From: Actinomadura terrae
GTDB taxonomy: Bacteria; Actinomycetota; Actinomycetes; Streptosporangiales; Streptosporangiaceae
DNA length: 64,000 nt
Direction of reading: 5' to 3'
NCBI RefSeq assembly: GCF_022751215.1
Contig: NZ_JAICDG010000005.1
Coordinates: 310,001-374,000, forward strand
Shown: one piece after another, positions 25,556-32,615 of the stretch
Numbering within the stretch: position 1 is the stretch's first letter
Layout of the letters: each line of letters begins with the position of its first letter
The notes under the pieces: model-generated
What the model was told of the DNA's origin: nothing
The model's input: the letters and a program-made list of their open reading frames with translations, nothing else
The model's database searches: none
Translations under genes and position numbers: made by a program

Positions 25556-26599
25556 ATGCCCGACCTCGACGCGGTGCTGTGCCCGGTCTGCCTCCACCGC
25601 ATCCGGTGGGCGGACCTTCCGCTCTACCGCTACGACGCCCCGACGGGCGGGTATGTCCCGCAACCCGTCCCGGGGGACGCGGGGCCCGAGCAGAAGGCGA
25701 GACTGCGCCGGCTGGCGTGGGTCCGCTGCCCGAACGAGCACGCCGCGCCCCACCACCTGCCCGCCTCCTACGGGGAGTCCGGCCCGCCGCTGGTGTTCGG
25801 GATGGTGGGGGCGCCGGGCTCCGGCAAGACCCACCTGCTGACCGCGATGATCAGCGCGGTCGAGCGCGGCGACCTCCACCGGCGGTACGGGCTCGCCTGC
25901 TGGCCGCTGGAGGTGCCGCTGCACCAGCGGTACCTGCGCGACCACGTCGGCCCGCTGCTGGGCGAGGCCCGCGAGCTCGCGCCGACCCCGCCCGGCCGGG
26001 TCATGTTCGCCGACGGGTTCATGGTCGCGCACGGCGACCGGCCGCCGCGTCCCGTCGCGCTGTTCGACGTCGCGGGCGACGACCTGACCCGCGTCGCCGA
26101 GGCCACCGCGTTCCTCGACGCGGCGCACGGGCTGATCTTCGTGGTGGACCCGGCCCGGCTGGACGAGGCGGACCGCCGCGACCACGCGTTCGGCGCCGTC
26201 CTCGACCTGCTGCGGGCGTCGGGACGGCTGCCGCGGGTGAGCGCCGCCGTCGTCCTCGCCAAGGCGGACCTGCTCCGCTACGAGGACCCGGTGGCGCTGT
26301 GGCTGCGCCGCGACACCGCGACGCTCGACGCCGACGAGTCGCTGCGCGAGAGCGCGGACGTCTACGCCTACCTGCACCGCCGCGAGGCCCACGCCTGGAC
26401 GCGGCCCTACCGCGAATGCCGCCACGCCACCCTGCACGTCGCGTCGGCGACCGGGTCCGGCGCGGCCTACGACGACGCGACCGACGAGTCGTACTTCACC
26501 GAGGGCGTCCATCCGCGGCGCGTCCTGCAACCGCTGGTGTCGCTATTGGCCATGACGGGGGTGCTGGCCTCCCCGGAGGCCGAGCTGATCGGCACCTGA
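25556..26599 (+). CDS. zinc-ribbon TRAFAC-like GTPase (conflict cluster gene 5)
   Basis: A 347-residue soluble NTPase. It starts with a zinc ribbon ('CPVCLHRI', later 'RCPNEHAAPHH'). Then comes a P-loop 'MVGAPGSGKTHLLTAMI' (residues about 82-98), a Walker B/G3 'PVALFDVAGDDL' and a G4-like 'VVLAKADLL', where the usual N/T is Ala. The layout fits the DO-GTPase/TRAFAC-clade proteins encoded in bacterial conflict operons. GTP binding and an on/off switch are expected from the family. It lies six bases after the pseudokinase gene. The last residues show no membrane segment, so it probably acts with the membrane proteins from the cytoplasm. Confidence 0.83.
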   Translation: MPDLDAVLCPVCLHRIRWADLPLYRYDAPTGGYVPQPVPGDAGPEQKARLRRLAWVRCPNEHAAPHHLPASYGESGPPLVFGMVGAPGSGKTHLLTAMISAVERGDLHRRYGLACWPLEVPLHQRYLRDHVGPLLGEARELAPTPPGRVMFADGFMVAHGDRPPRPVALFDVAGDDLTRVAEATAFLDAAHGLIFVVDPARLDEADRRDHAFGAVLDLLRASGRLPRVSAAVVLAKADLLRYEDPVALWLRRDTATLDADESLRESADVYAYLHRREAHAWTRPYRECRHATLHVASATGSGAAYDDATDESYFTEGVHPRRVLQPLVSLLAMTGVLASPEAELIGT

Positions 26600-26623
26600 G
26601 CACCGATCGAAAAGGGGAACGGA

Positions 26624-27670
26624 ATGCGAAGATTGTTGCTCTCGGTGGACGCCCGGGGATACGGCGGCGCCACCGACCGCGAGCAGGCGAGAATCCAGGA
26701 GGGGCTGCTCCGCGTGCTGGACGAGGCCGCCGCGCGGGCCGGGCTGAACCGCCCCGGCTGGATCCGGCAGCCGAGCGGCGACGGCGAGCTGGCCGTCCTC
26801 CCGGACACCGAGCCCGAGCCGCGGGTCGTCGGGGACCTGCCCCGCGCGCTCGCCGCCGAGCTGCGCGCCCACAACCGCGGGCTCCACCCGGACCTGCGGC
26901 TCCGGCTGCGGCTCGCCGTCCACCACGGCGTCGCGCTCGACGCGCCCAACGGCCACACGGGCGCGGGCCCGGTCGAGGTCAGCCGGTTGTGCGACAGCGC
27001 GCTCCTGAAGGACGCGCTCGCCGCGTCCGGCGCCGACCTGGCGGTCGTCTACTCGCGGCAGATCTACGCCGACACGATCCGGCAGGGGCACACCGGCCTC
27101 GAACCGGGAGACCTGCGGGAGATCCGGGTGGCGCGGAAGGAGTTCGACCAGCCCGCCTGGATCTGGATTCCCGGCCACGACGTCCACGCCCTCGCCCTGC
27201 CCGAGCCCGAGCAACCCGCCGAAGCGGAGCCGGAGCATCCGGCCAGGCTCGACGCCGTCATCTGCTTCGCCGAGGAGGACACCCCGACCGTCGAGCGGCT
27301 CGCGCTCCAGCTGCGCCGCCGGCGCGTGGCGGTCTGGATCGAGCCCTGGGTCGACCCGGGACTGGTCGTCCTGCTGGAGAAGGAGCGGGCGATCGGCGCG
27401 GCGGCGAACGGCGTCCTGGTGTTCAGCCGGGCGTCGGTGAAGCAGCCGAGGGTCATGGACGACTACGCCGCGCTGCTGACCCGCGTGCACGAGCCGGGCG
27501 GGCGGCGGTTCGTCCCCGTGCTGATCGAGCCCGTGGAACTGCCCCGCTTCGCCGCCCTCCGCCGCCCGCTCGACCTGACCGGCGCGCACGCGGGCGAGGA
27601 GAGCCGCCTCAACCTGCTGGCCCGCGCGATCCGTTCTGACACGGGGAGTCAGCGGCCCCAGAAAAAGTGA
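26624..27670 (+). CDS. cyclase-like / TIR fusion, candidate effector (conflict cluster gene 6)
   Basis: A 348-residue protein of two domains. Residues 1-180 resemble a class III nucleotide cyclase fold ('LLSVDARGYGG', 'QPSGDGELAVLP', 'LRLRLAVHHGVALDAPNGHTG', 'AGPVEVSRLCDSALLKDAL'), but the paired metal Asp residues are not obvious. It may bind rather than make a nucleotide. Residues about 207-330 form a TIR domain ('DAVICFAEEDTPTVERLALQ', 'NGVLVFSRASVKQPRVMDDY') with a candidate catalytic Glu at 252 or 254. Bacterial TIR domains often cleave NAD. AAGGGGAACGG precedes the ATG. It ends the first operon segment, followed by two hairpins, then crp. Confidence 0.82.
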   Translation: MRRLLLSVDARGYGGATDREQARIQEGLLRVLDEAAARAGLNRPGWIRQPSGDGELAVLPDTEPEPRVVGDLPRALAAELRAHNRGLHPDLRLRLRLAVHHGVALDAPNGHTGAGPVEVSRLCDSALLKDALAASGADLAVVYSRQIYADTIRQGHTGLEPGDLREIRVARKEFDQPAWIWIPGHDVHALALPEPEQPAEAEPEHPARLDAVICFAEEDTPTVERLALQLRRRRVAVWIEPWVDPGLVVLLEKERAIGAAANGVLVFSRASVKQPRVMDDYAALLTRVHEPGGRRFVPVLIEPVELPRFAALRRPLDLTGAHAGEESRLNLLARAIRSDTGSQRPQKK

Positions 27671-27686
27671 TCTTCCGGATAGGTTT

Positions 27687-27722
27687 CCGTATTGTCGATA
27701 CGGCTGCCGAATCCGCATTCGG
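27687..27722 (+). terminator. tandem hairpins between TIR and crp genes
   Basis: CCGTAT-N5-ATACGG (27687-27703) and CCGAAT-CCGC-ATTCGG (27707-27722) are two perfect 6-base-arm hairpins in series after the cyclase-TIR stop. They probably attenuate or end the first transcript, separating it from the crp gene, which has its own upstream palindrome. Confidence 0.5.
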
Positions 27723-27745
27723 GCCGCCGTTCGCTCGGCCGTGGG

Positions 27746-27770
27746 GTTAGGCTGACGCCAATCAGCTAAC
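27746..27770. promoter_or_regulatory. CRP-type palindrome before the crp gene
   Basis: GTTAGGCTGA-N6-TCAGCTAAC forms an inverted repeat with one bulged base. The centre CTGA-N6-TCAG keeps the TGA-N6-TCA geometry of Crp/Fnr operators. It lies 18 bases before the crp start, where binding could block its own transcription. Autoregulation is inferred from position and symmetry. Confidence 0.55.
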
Positions 27771-27788
27771 CTCAACGAAGATCACATT

Positions 27789-28526
27789 ATGCCGCACATT
27801 CAGAAAGCTCCCCATCCGGCAGGCGGCTGGCCGTCCCGCAGCCTCCTCGGACAGCTGAAGCCCGAAACCAAAGATCATCTGTTGAGCCTGGGCGGACTCC
27901 GGCAGATCGCCGCGGGCGAACATATCATCATGAAAGGAGCCACCGCGCCGCTGGACGTATTCGTGCTTCTGGAGGGCATCACCAAGGTCACCGTCGACAC
28001 CGAGAACGGCAAGTCGATCCTGCTGTCCATCCGCGCGGGCGGCGACATGGTCGGCGAGCTGGCGGTGCTGGACGGCAGCCCCCGGCTGGCCCAGGTCACC
28101 ACGATCCGCCCCTGCGTGGTCAGAAGGATCTCCGGGCCCCAGTTCCTCGCCTTCCTGGACGGGCGTCCGGACGCGTGGCGGGCCATCAACCGGATGGTCG
28201 CGGCCAGGCTCCGCGCCGCGACATGGCACCGGGTCGAGTACGGAAGCTTACGGGTGCCGGTCCGGGTCGCCCGCATCCTCATGGTGCTCGCCCGGACGTA
28301 TGGCGAACCCTGCGGTGACGGCATCCTGATCCCGATCCACCTGACCCGTTCCGAGCTGGGCGGGCTGATCGGGGCCGAGGAGCCGACCGTCCAGAAGACG
28401 CTGGCCGGACTGCTCAGGTCCGGGGTCAACGGGAAGAAGGGCCAGAAGATCGTGATCCGCGACTGGCCGGGGTTGTGCGCCGCCGCGGGGATCGACGAGA
28501 TCCCGCCGGAATACGGGGTTGCCTGA
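27789..28526 (+). CDS. Crp/Fnr-family regulator (conflict cluster gene 7)
   Basis: A 245-residue regulator. A cyclic-nucleotide-binding beta barrel spans about 18-135, with 'GDMVGELAVLDGSPRLAQVT', close to the phosphate-binding cassette of Crp (G-E-L-A...R-x-A, here with a Leu-Ala insertion pattern). A winged helix spans about 165-225 ('LTRSELGGLIGAEEPTVQKT'). No Cys cluster for Fe-S is present. The ligand may be a cyclic nucleotide or something else. The genes on both sides encode cyclase-like domains, a suggestive pairing. No strong ribosome site precedes ATG 27789. Likely role: control of the flanking cluster genes. Confidence 0.88.
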   Translation: MPHIQKAPHPAGGWPSRSLLGQLKPETKDHLLSLGGLRQIAAGEHIIMKGATAPLDVFVLLEGITKVTVDTENGKSILLSIRAGGDMVGELAVLDGSPRLAQVTTIRPCVVRRISGPQFLAFLDGRPDAWRAINRMVAARLRAATWHRVEYGSLRVPVRVARILMVLARTYGEPCGDGILIPIHLTRSELGGLIGAEEPTVQKTLAGLLRSGVNGKKGQKIVIRDWPGLCAAAGIDEIPPEYGVA

Positions 28527-28582
28527 CGCGCGGCCCCCCATAGTGAACGGGTCCCCGACCGGCGCGGCGCGGAAAGGCCCAG

Positions 28583-29389
28583 ATGTACGACTCCGATCCC
28601 ATACGACGGCTGTGCGCGGGCATCGCCGTCCACCAGGGACAGGCCGTCCCGGACGAGGCCCCCGGCGGCCGCCCCTACCGGCGGATGGTGGCGGCGGTGC
28701 GGAGCGCCTGCGTCACCGCCGGACTGGACCTCGCGCTGCTCCAGGAGCACAACCCGGCGCTCGCGCGGCAGGCCGGGGGCGCGGCCGTCCTGCTGGCGAT
28801 GCCCATCGGGATAGACGAGCCGCGCGCCATCACCGACCTGGTGCGGTGCCTGGACGAGGAGGTCGTCACCGACCCGCGGGCCGCCCTCGACCCGCTCCGC
28901 GTGGTCGTCGCGTTCGACGAGGGCACGACCTGGCTGACCGACAGCGGCTTCGAGGGGCGCGTCGTGTCGGCGGTGTGCTGGCTGTGCACCGACTCGGCCG
29001 CCCACGCCGTGCTCGCGAACGGCCCCGAGCGCGGCGTCGGGGTCCTCATCTCCGCCCCGCTCCTGGACGACCTGATCCCACCCACGTCGGGGCCGGACGG
29101 CCGCGCCGCGCGTAGCCCCGAGGCGTGCGTCGACGCACCGCGCGGCGGGTCGCTCGACGGCGGGTCGCTCGACGGCGGGTCGCCGGACGGCGGCCTCTCG
29201 GGCGGCGGGCCCGCGCACGGGCAGACGCCGGACGGCGTCCCCGATGACCGTGCCTTTGGGGACGGCCGCGTCCAGCGCGTCTGCCTCCCGGACGGGTTCG
29301 AGTCGGTGTCGGTCGAGCGCGCGGGGCAGCGCATGGCGGCGTGGGCGCATCCGTCCGGCCGGAGCTTCCGGCTCCCCGGCCAGATCTGA
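28583..29389 (+). CDS. cyclase-like domain protein (conflict cluster gene 8)
   Basis: A 268-residue protein. Residues about 30-170 run parallel to the N-terminal domain of the cyclase-TIR protein: a helix after 'RPYRRMVAAVRSACVTAGLD', a strand 'AAVLLAMPIG', 'DPLRVVVAFDEGTTW', then 'RVVSAVCWLCTDSAAHAVL'. The expected metal-binding acids are missing, so it is probably a non-catalytic cyclase-homology domain. A low-complexity linker with three GGSxD units follows, then an 80-residue C-terminal end of unknown fold. It lies 56 bases after crp and 24 before the next gene, in the same direction. No TIR or other effector is attached. Confidence 0.65.
   Translation: MYDSDPIRRLCAGIAVHQGQAVPDEAPGGRPYRRMVAAVRSACVTAGLDLALLQEHNPALARQAGGAAVLLAMPIGIDEPRAITDLVRCLDEEVVTDPRAALDPLRVVVAFDEGTTWLTDSGFEGRVVSAVCWLCTDSAAHAVLANGPERGVGVLISAPLLDDLIPPTSGPDGRAARSPEACVDAPRGGSLDGGSLDGGSPDGGLSGGGPAHGQTPDGVPDDRAFGDGRVQRVCLPDGFESVSVERAGQRMAAWAHPSGRSFRLPGQI
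29144..29188 (+). repeat. three 15-bp tandem repeats inside the cyclase-like gene
   Basis: Units GGCGGGTCGCTCGAC (29144-29158 and 29159-29173) and GGCGGGTCGCCGGAC (29174-29188) encode GGSLD, GGSLD, GGSPD. Two units are identical and the third has one change region, which suggests recent slippage in a flexible linker. In-frame copy-number change would only alter linker length. Confidence 0.85.
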
Positions 29390-29413
29390 TCCGGGCCCGG
29401 AGAGGTCGCCGCC

Positions 29414-30673
29414 ATGCTCCCCGAGACCCGCCGCAAACTACCGCCGTCGCTGCTGGTCCAGCGCGTCCGGACGATCGCCGTGCTGCTCACGGCGGCGCTG
29501 GCGCTCGGACTGATCGTCGTCCTGATCTTCGACCGACCGTCGAAGGGCTCCGGCCCGGGCCGGATCCCCGGCCCGACTCCGGGCACCGGCGGGTCCGCCA
29601 CCGCCTCACCGCCGCCGCTTCCGGCCGACGGGCCGTTCACGGTCTCCTACAGCGGGGCGGCGAGCCGTCTCGGGGACCTGTCGGACGAGGAGAAGCGGGA
29701 GCAGTTGCGCGACTGGCTCCGCTCCGCGCTGGCCGCCCACCTGCACCTGGACAGCAGGCGCTACCGCTCCGCCGTCTACGACGCCACCCCGGTCAGGGAC
29801 GCGGGGCTCGCCGACCTGGCCGCGCAGCCCACCGGGCCGGGGCGCGCGCTGTTCGACGGGCGGGTCCTCCACCTGCTGATCGCGGCCGACGATCCGAACG
29901 CGTCCCGCAGCATCGCCCTGCTGCTCGACCAGCACCGCACCGACCACGGGGCCGATCCGGAGGGGGTGCGGGTCCACCGCTACACGATCGACAGGTCCGC
30001 GCAGACGATCCGGGTCGGGGCGGACGAGACGCAGAAGGCGGCGCGGGCCCGCGAGGCGAACGGCTACGTCGTGATGCGCGTGGACGGGCGCGATCGGCTG
30101 ACCGGGTTCCTCAAGCGCACCCGGCACCTCTCCACGCTGGAGCGGCGAGGAGGCGAGATCTGGGCCGGGGGCTGGAAATGGCAGAGCGGCACCGCCCCTC
30201 CGCTCTCCCCCGCCGATGTCGCCGCGATTCAGGAGGGATACCTCAAGGATTCCGGCGGCACTCCCGGGTTCTCGCTCGACCCGCCCGGCCGCCGGGGCCC
30301 GCTGGTCCCGCACGGGCGGATGTACCACCGGGCCCGCTACGAGGGAGGGCTCGAGGGCACCGAGGTCGGCATGACGCTCTTCTACACCGACCTGATTGCA
30401 AAAAACTGGTCATTCGGGATTGGGACCGGTGTCCCCGTTAAAAAGGTCAAGGTTTCGTTCCCGACCCGGACCCCTCGATACCCGCCGGGCTCTGCCCTGC
30501 GAACAGGGGGTCGGGGGAGGAAAGCGGGCGGCTCTGGTTCGGGCAGAACGACACCGGGTTCCGCTTCGGCGACGACCGGGTGGACATCGGCGAGCGGGCG
30601 ACCCGGCTGTTCCAGCGCACGTCATCGGGCGACGGCGAAATCGAGCCCAGCTACCACTTCGGACGAGGGCTGA
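29414..30673 (+). CDS. large single-pass membrane protein, 5' part of a split gene (conflict cluster gene 9a)
   Basis: A 419-codon frame. Residues about 18-40 form one membrane helix ('TIAVLLTAALALGLIVVLIF'), then a Pro/Gly-rich linker and an extracellular domain with 'EEKREQLRDWLRSALAAHLH', 'RVLHLLIAADDPNASRSIAL' and 'GRMYHRARYEGGLEGTEVGM'. After 'TLFYTDLIAKNWSFGIGTGV' the text turns into low-complexity Arg/Ser/Thr, a sign that the true frame has been left. Protein-like text resumes in the -1 frame (see the entry at 30580). So this is probably the N-terminal 350 residues of a protein of about 1060. The shift lies within 30442-30673, most likely next to an unusual A-rich patch. No enzyme motif is recognised. 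Confidence 0.6.
   Translation: MLPETRRKLPPSLLVQRVRTIAVLLTAALALGLIVVLIFDRPSKGSGPGRIPGPTPGTGGSATASPPPLPADGPFTVSYSGAASRLGDLSDEEKREQLRDWLRSALAAHLHLDSRRYRSAVYDATPVRDAGLADLAAQPTGPGRALFDGRVLHLLIAADDPNASRSIALLLDQHRTDHGADPEGVRVHRYTIDRSAQTIRVGADETQKAARAREANGYVVMRVDGRDRLTGFLKRTRHLSTLERRGGEIWAGGWKWQSGTAPPLSPADVAAIQEGYLKDSGGTPGFSLDPPGRRGPLVPHGRMYHRARYEGGLEGTEVGMTLFYTDLIAKNWSFGIGTGVPVKKVKVSFPTRTPRYPPGSALRTGGRGRKAGGSGSGRTTPGSASATTGWTSASGRPGCSSARHRATAKSSPATTSDEG
30393..30460 (+). other. AT-rich patch at the frame shift, with A AAA AAC heptamer
   Basis: In a gene otherwise very GC-rich this stretch contains A6 and A5 runs. GCA AAA AAC (30398-30406) places a classical -1 slippery heptamer in frame. A -1 slip there would, however, meet TAA at 30439-30441 after about 12 codons. 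The -1 frame is open only from 30442 onward. It is therefore a mutation, an assembly error or an unusual recoding site. Confidence 0.5.
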
Positions 30674-32601
30674 AATGGTGGAACCGGCATTTCCAGGACG
30701 TCGCCGACTACGAGCCCCAGTACGCGCGGCTTGAGCAGATCATGCGGTGGTCGGGGGCCTTGGAATGGCTCACCGAAAAGGCCGGCGTGCCGGGCATTCC
30801 CGGGCTCGACGGCGCCGGTGTCCGGCGCCGGGACCTGAACTTCGAGGGGTGGTACGCGGACCACTCCGAACTGCGGGAGCGGGAGAAGTTCGCGTTCGTC
30901 TCGGGGGCGCGGCACGAGACGGTGATCACGAGGCTGTCCGAACCGCGCGAGTTCTGCGGATTCCAGTACTTCGGCGGAGGGGTGTCGCTCGCCGACTCCC
31001 TGCACCGCGCGGGCGACGAGTCGTGGCGTCCCAGTACGCCGCTCCCCCGGGAGGACGACCGTGCCGGGCTCTACGACTCGTCCTCCAAGCTGGACCCCGC
31101 CACCGGCGACGGCGAGATCGGCCAGGTCCGGCTGGACGAACAGGGCGGGGTCGACGAACGCGTCGACCGCAGCCTCACGCACGGCAAGCGCGGCGACGCG
31201 GTCACCGAGACCACCGGCCAGGAAGGGCGGGGCGGCTTCTTCGGCGGGCTGAAGGTCTGGCGCAAGGAGAAGGCGCAGCGCAAGCTGCACATCGCACGCG
31301 AGGCCGGCGGGGGGTACCTCTCCGAACGCATCACGTTCCAGGGCAGCGAATGGGGACGCCTGGTGGCGCAGTCGACCGGGGGACGGGTCGTGCTGAGCTG
31401 GGTCAGGGGGCCGCTGGAACGCGTCCGGCTGGCATTGCAGTCGTACCAGGAGAAGGGCGAGCCCGCCCGCGACTCCGTCCTGTTCCGCTACGGCGACTGC
31501 TACAAGGTCGGCGGCGGGACCGACTCGGCCTGGTTCCGGATCACCGGCGACGTCGGGCCGCCCGGCGACGGGATGGAGTTCCGGCTGGGCCGCCCGGACG
31601 GGCGGGGCGCGCCCGAGTTCTTCCTGGGCCTGCCGGTCTCCGTGGGGCCCGACGGGCTGCCGATACAGCCGCGTCCGCCGCCGGCGAGGTCGAAGGGCTG
31701 GTGGGAGTTCCCGGTGCGTCCGTCCGGCTCGCCGAGCCGGGCCGTCATCGGCGACCCGTCCCACGGGGCGCGCCAGATGTACGTCGAGGACACGGGCGGG
31801 CACCGGTCCGACGTCCGCTGGGACGACAACAGGGTCTGGGTCCGGCTCGACGACCAGAAGATGGGGCCGCGCGGCACCGCGGAGGCGGGGGCGTTCCTTC
31901 GCGAATTCGACCAGATCCTCGCGGCGCGGCAGGAGGCCGTGGCCGCCCACGACGGACTCGCGCGGGGCGTCCCGCTCGGCGAGGACGGCACGGCCATCGT
32001 CGGCGCGGACAAGGTGGTCATCACTCCCGCCGACGGCCCGTTCGGCGTCCGGGTGCGGGAGGCGCTCGGCACGGACCCGGCCCGCTCCAGGCCGCGGATC
32101 GGCGTCGAGGCGGGGCACCCCGTCCACCACGGCCAGGGCCGGATCATCCCCGGTGCGGGGTGGCGGGAGATGGAACTGGGCGAGCTGGCCAAGGAGAACA
32201 ACGTGCTGGTGGACGGCAAGCTGTACCCCTACGTGATCAACGACGGTCTGCTGAGCAGCGACTGGCCGAAGCGCCGCCAGAAGGTCACCGTCCAGAAGGC
32301 GATGGTGGAGGTCACCACCGCCGCCGAGAGCCCGGGCGTCCTCGCCGACGCCTACCAGCAGCAGAACGGCCGGGGACAGTCGACGACCTGGCTGCGTGTG
32401 ACCGGCCCGGGCGGCCGACCGGGTAACTCCCCGGTGCCGTGGAGGCCTTTCCCTCCGGTGACGGGTCCTTCCGAGTCGTCCAGCCCGACCCCGCCCCCTT
32501 CTCCGTCGCCGTCCGGACAGGCGCGTCCCGGGACCGTGCTGGTGCCGGTCCTGCTCGCCTGCCCCGCCGCCGGCGACCGCGACCACACCTGCGTGCCCTG
32601 A
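30580..32601 (+). CDS. 3' part of the split membrane-protein gene (conflict cluster gene 9b)
   Basis: A 673-codon frame from GTG 30580; the same frame is open and protein-like from 30442 ('SGRLWFGQNDTGFRFGDDRV'). The predicted extracellular text is rich in Gly, Asp, Trp and charged residues: 'YHFGRGLKWWNRHFQDVADY', 'EFCGFQYFGGGVSLADSLHR', 'HGKRGDAVTETTGQEGRGG', and 'GPFGVRVREALGTDPARSRP'. It ends with a Pro/Ser-rich tail and 'VLLACPAAGDRDHTCVP'. The style recalls protein-toxin or polymorphic-toxin-like repeats, but I recognise no domain. Without its N-terminal signal and helix, expression from GTG 30580 alone would not reach the membrane. The next gene begins 14 bases after the stop. Confidence 0.6.
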   Translation: MDIGERATRLFQRTSSGDGEIEPSYHFGRGLKWWNRHFQDVADYEPQYARLEQIMRWSGALEWLTEKAGVPGIPGLDGAGVRRRDLNFEGWYADHSELREREKFAFVSGARHETVITRLSEPREFCGFQYFGGGVSLADSLHRAGDESWRPSTPLPREDDRAGLYDSSSKLDPATGDGEIGQVRLDEQGGVDERVDRSLTHGKRGDAVTETTGQEGRGGFFGGLKVWRKEKAQRKLHIAREAGGGYLSERITFQGSEWGRLVAQSTGGRVVLSWVRGPLERVRLALQSYQEKGEPARDSVLFRYGDCYKVGGGTDSAWFRITGDVGPPGDGMEFRLGRPDGRGAPEFFLGLPVSVGPDGLPIQPRPPPARSKGWWEFPVRPSGSPSRAVIGDPSHGARQMYVEDTGGHRSDVRWDDNRVWVRLDDQKMGPRGTAEAGAFLREFDQILAARQEAVAAHDGLARGVPLGEDGTAIVGADKVVITPADGPFGVRVREALGTDPARSRPRIGVEAGHPVHHGQGRIIPGAGWREMELGELAKENNVLVDGKLYPYVINDGLLSSDWPKRRQKVTVQKAMVEVTTAAESPGVLADAYQQQNGRGQSTTWLRVTGPGGRPGNSPVPWRPFPPVTGPSESSSPTPPPSPSPSGQARPGTVLVPVLLACPAAGDRDHTCVP

Positions 32602-32615
32602 CCCCTGGAGTCCTG

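Noticed and set aside
29144..29188. Reading the 15-bp repeats as a regulatory iteron or recombination site.
   Set aside because: They are in frame, encode a Gly/Ser/Asp linker and sit inside a gene, so slippage in a linker is the simpler reading.
30398..30441. Programmed -1 frameshift at the A AAA AAC heptamer to make the full membrane protein.
   Set aside because: The -1 frame reached from the heptamer stops at 30439-30441 before the downstream coding text, so this site alone cannot produce the fusion.
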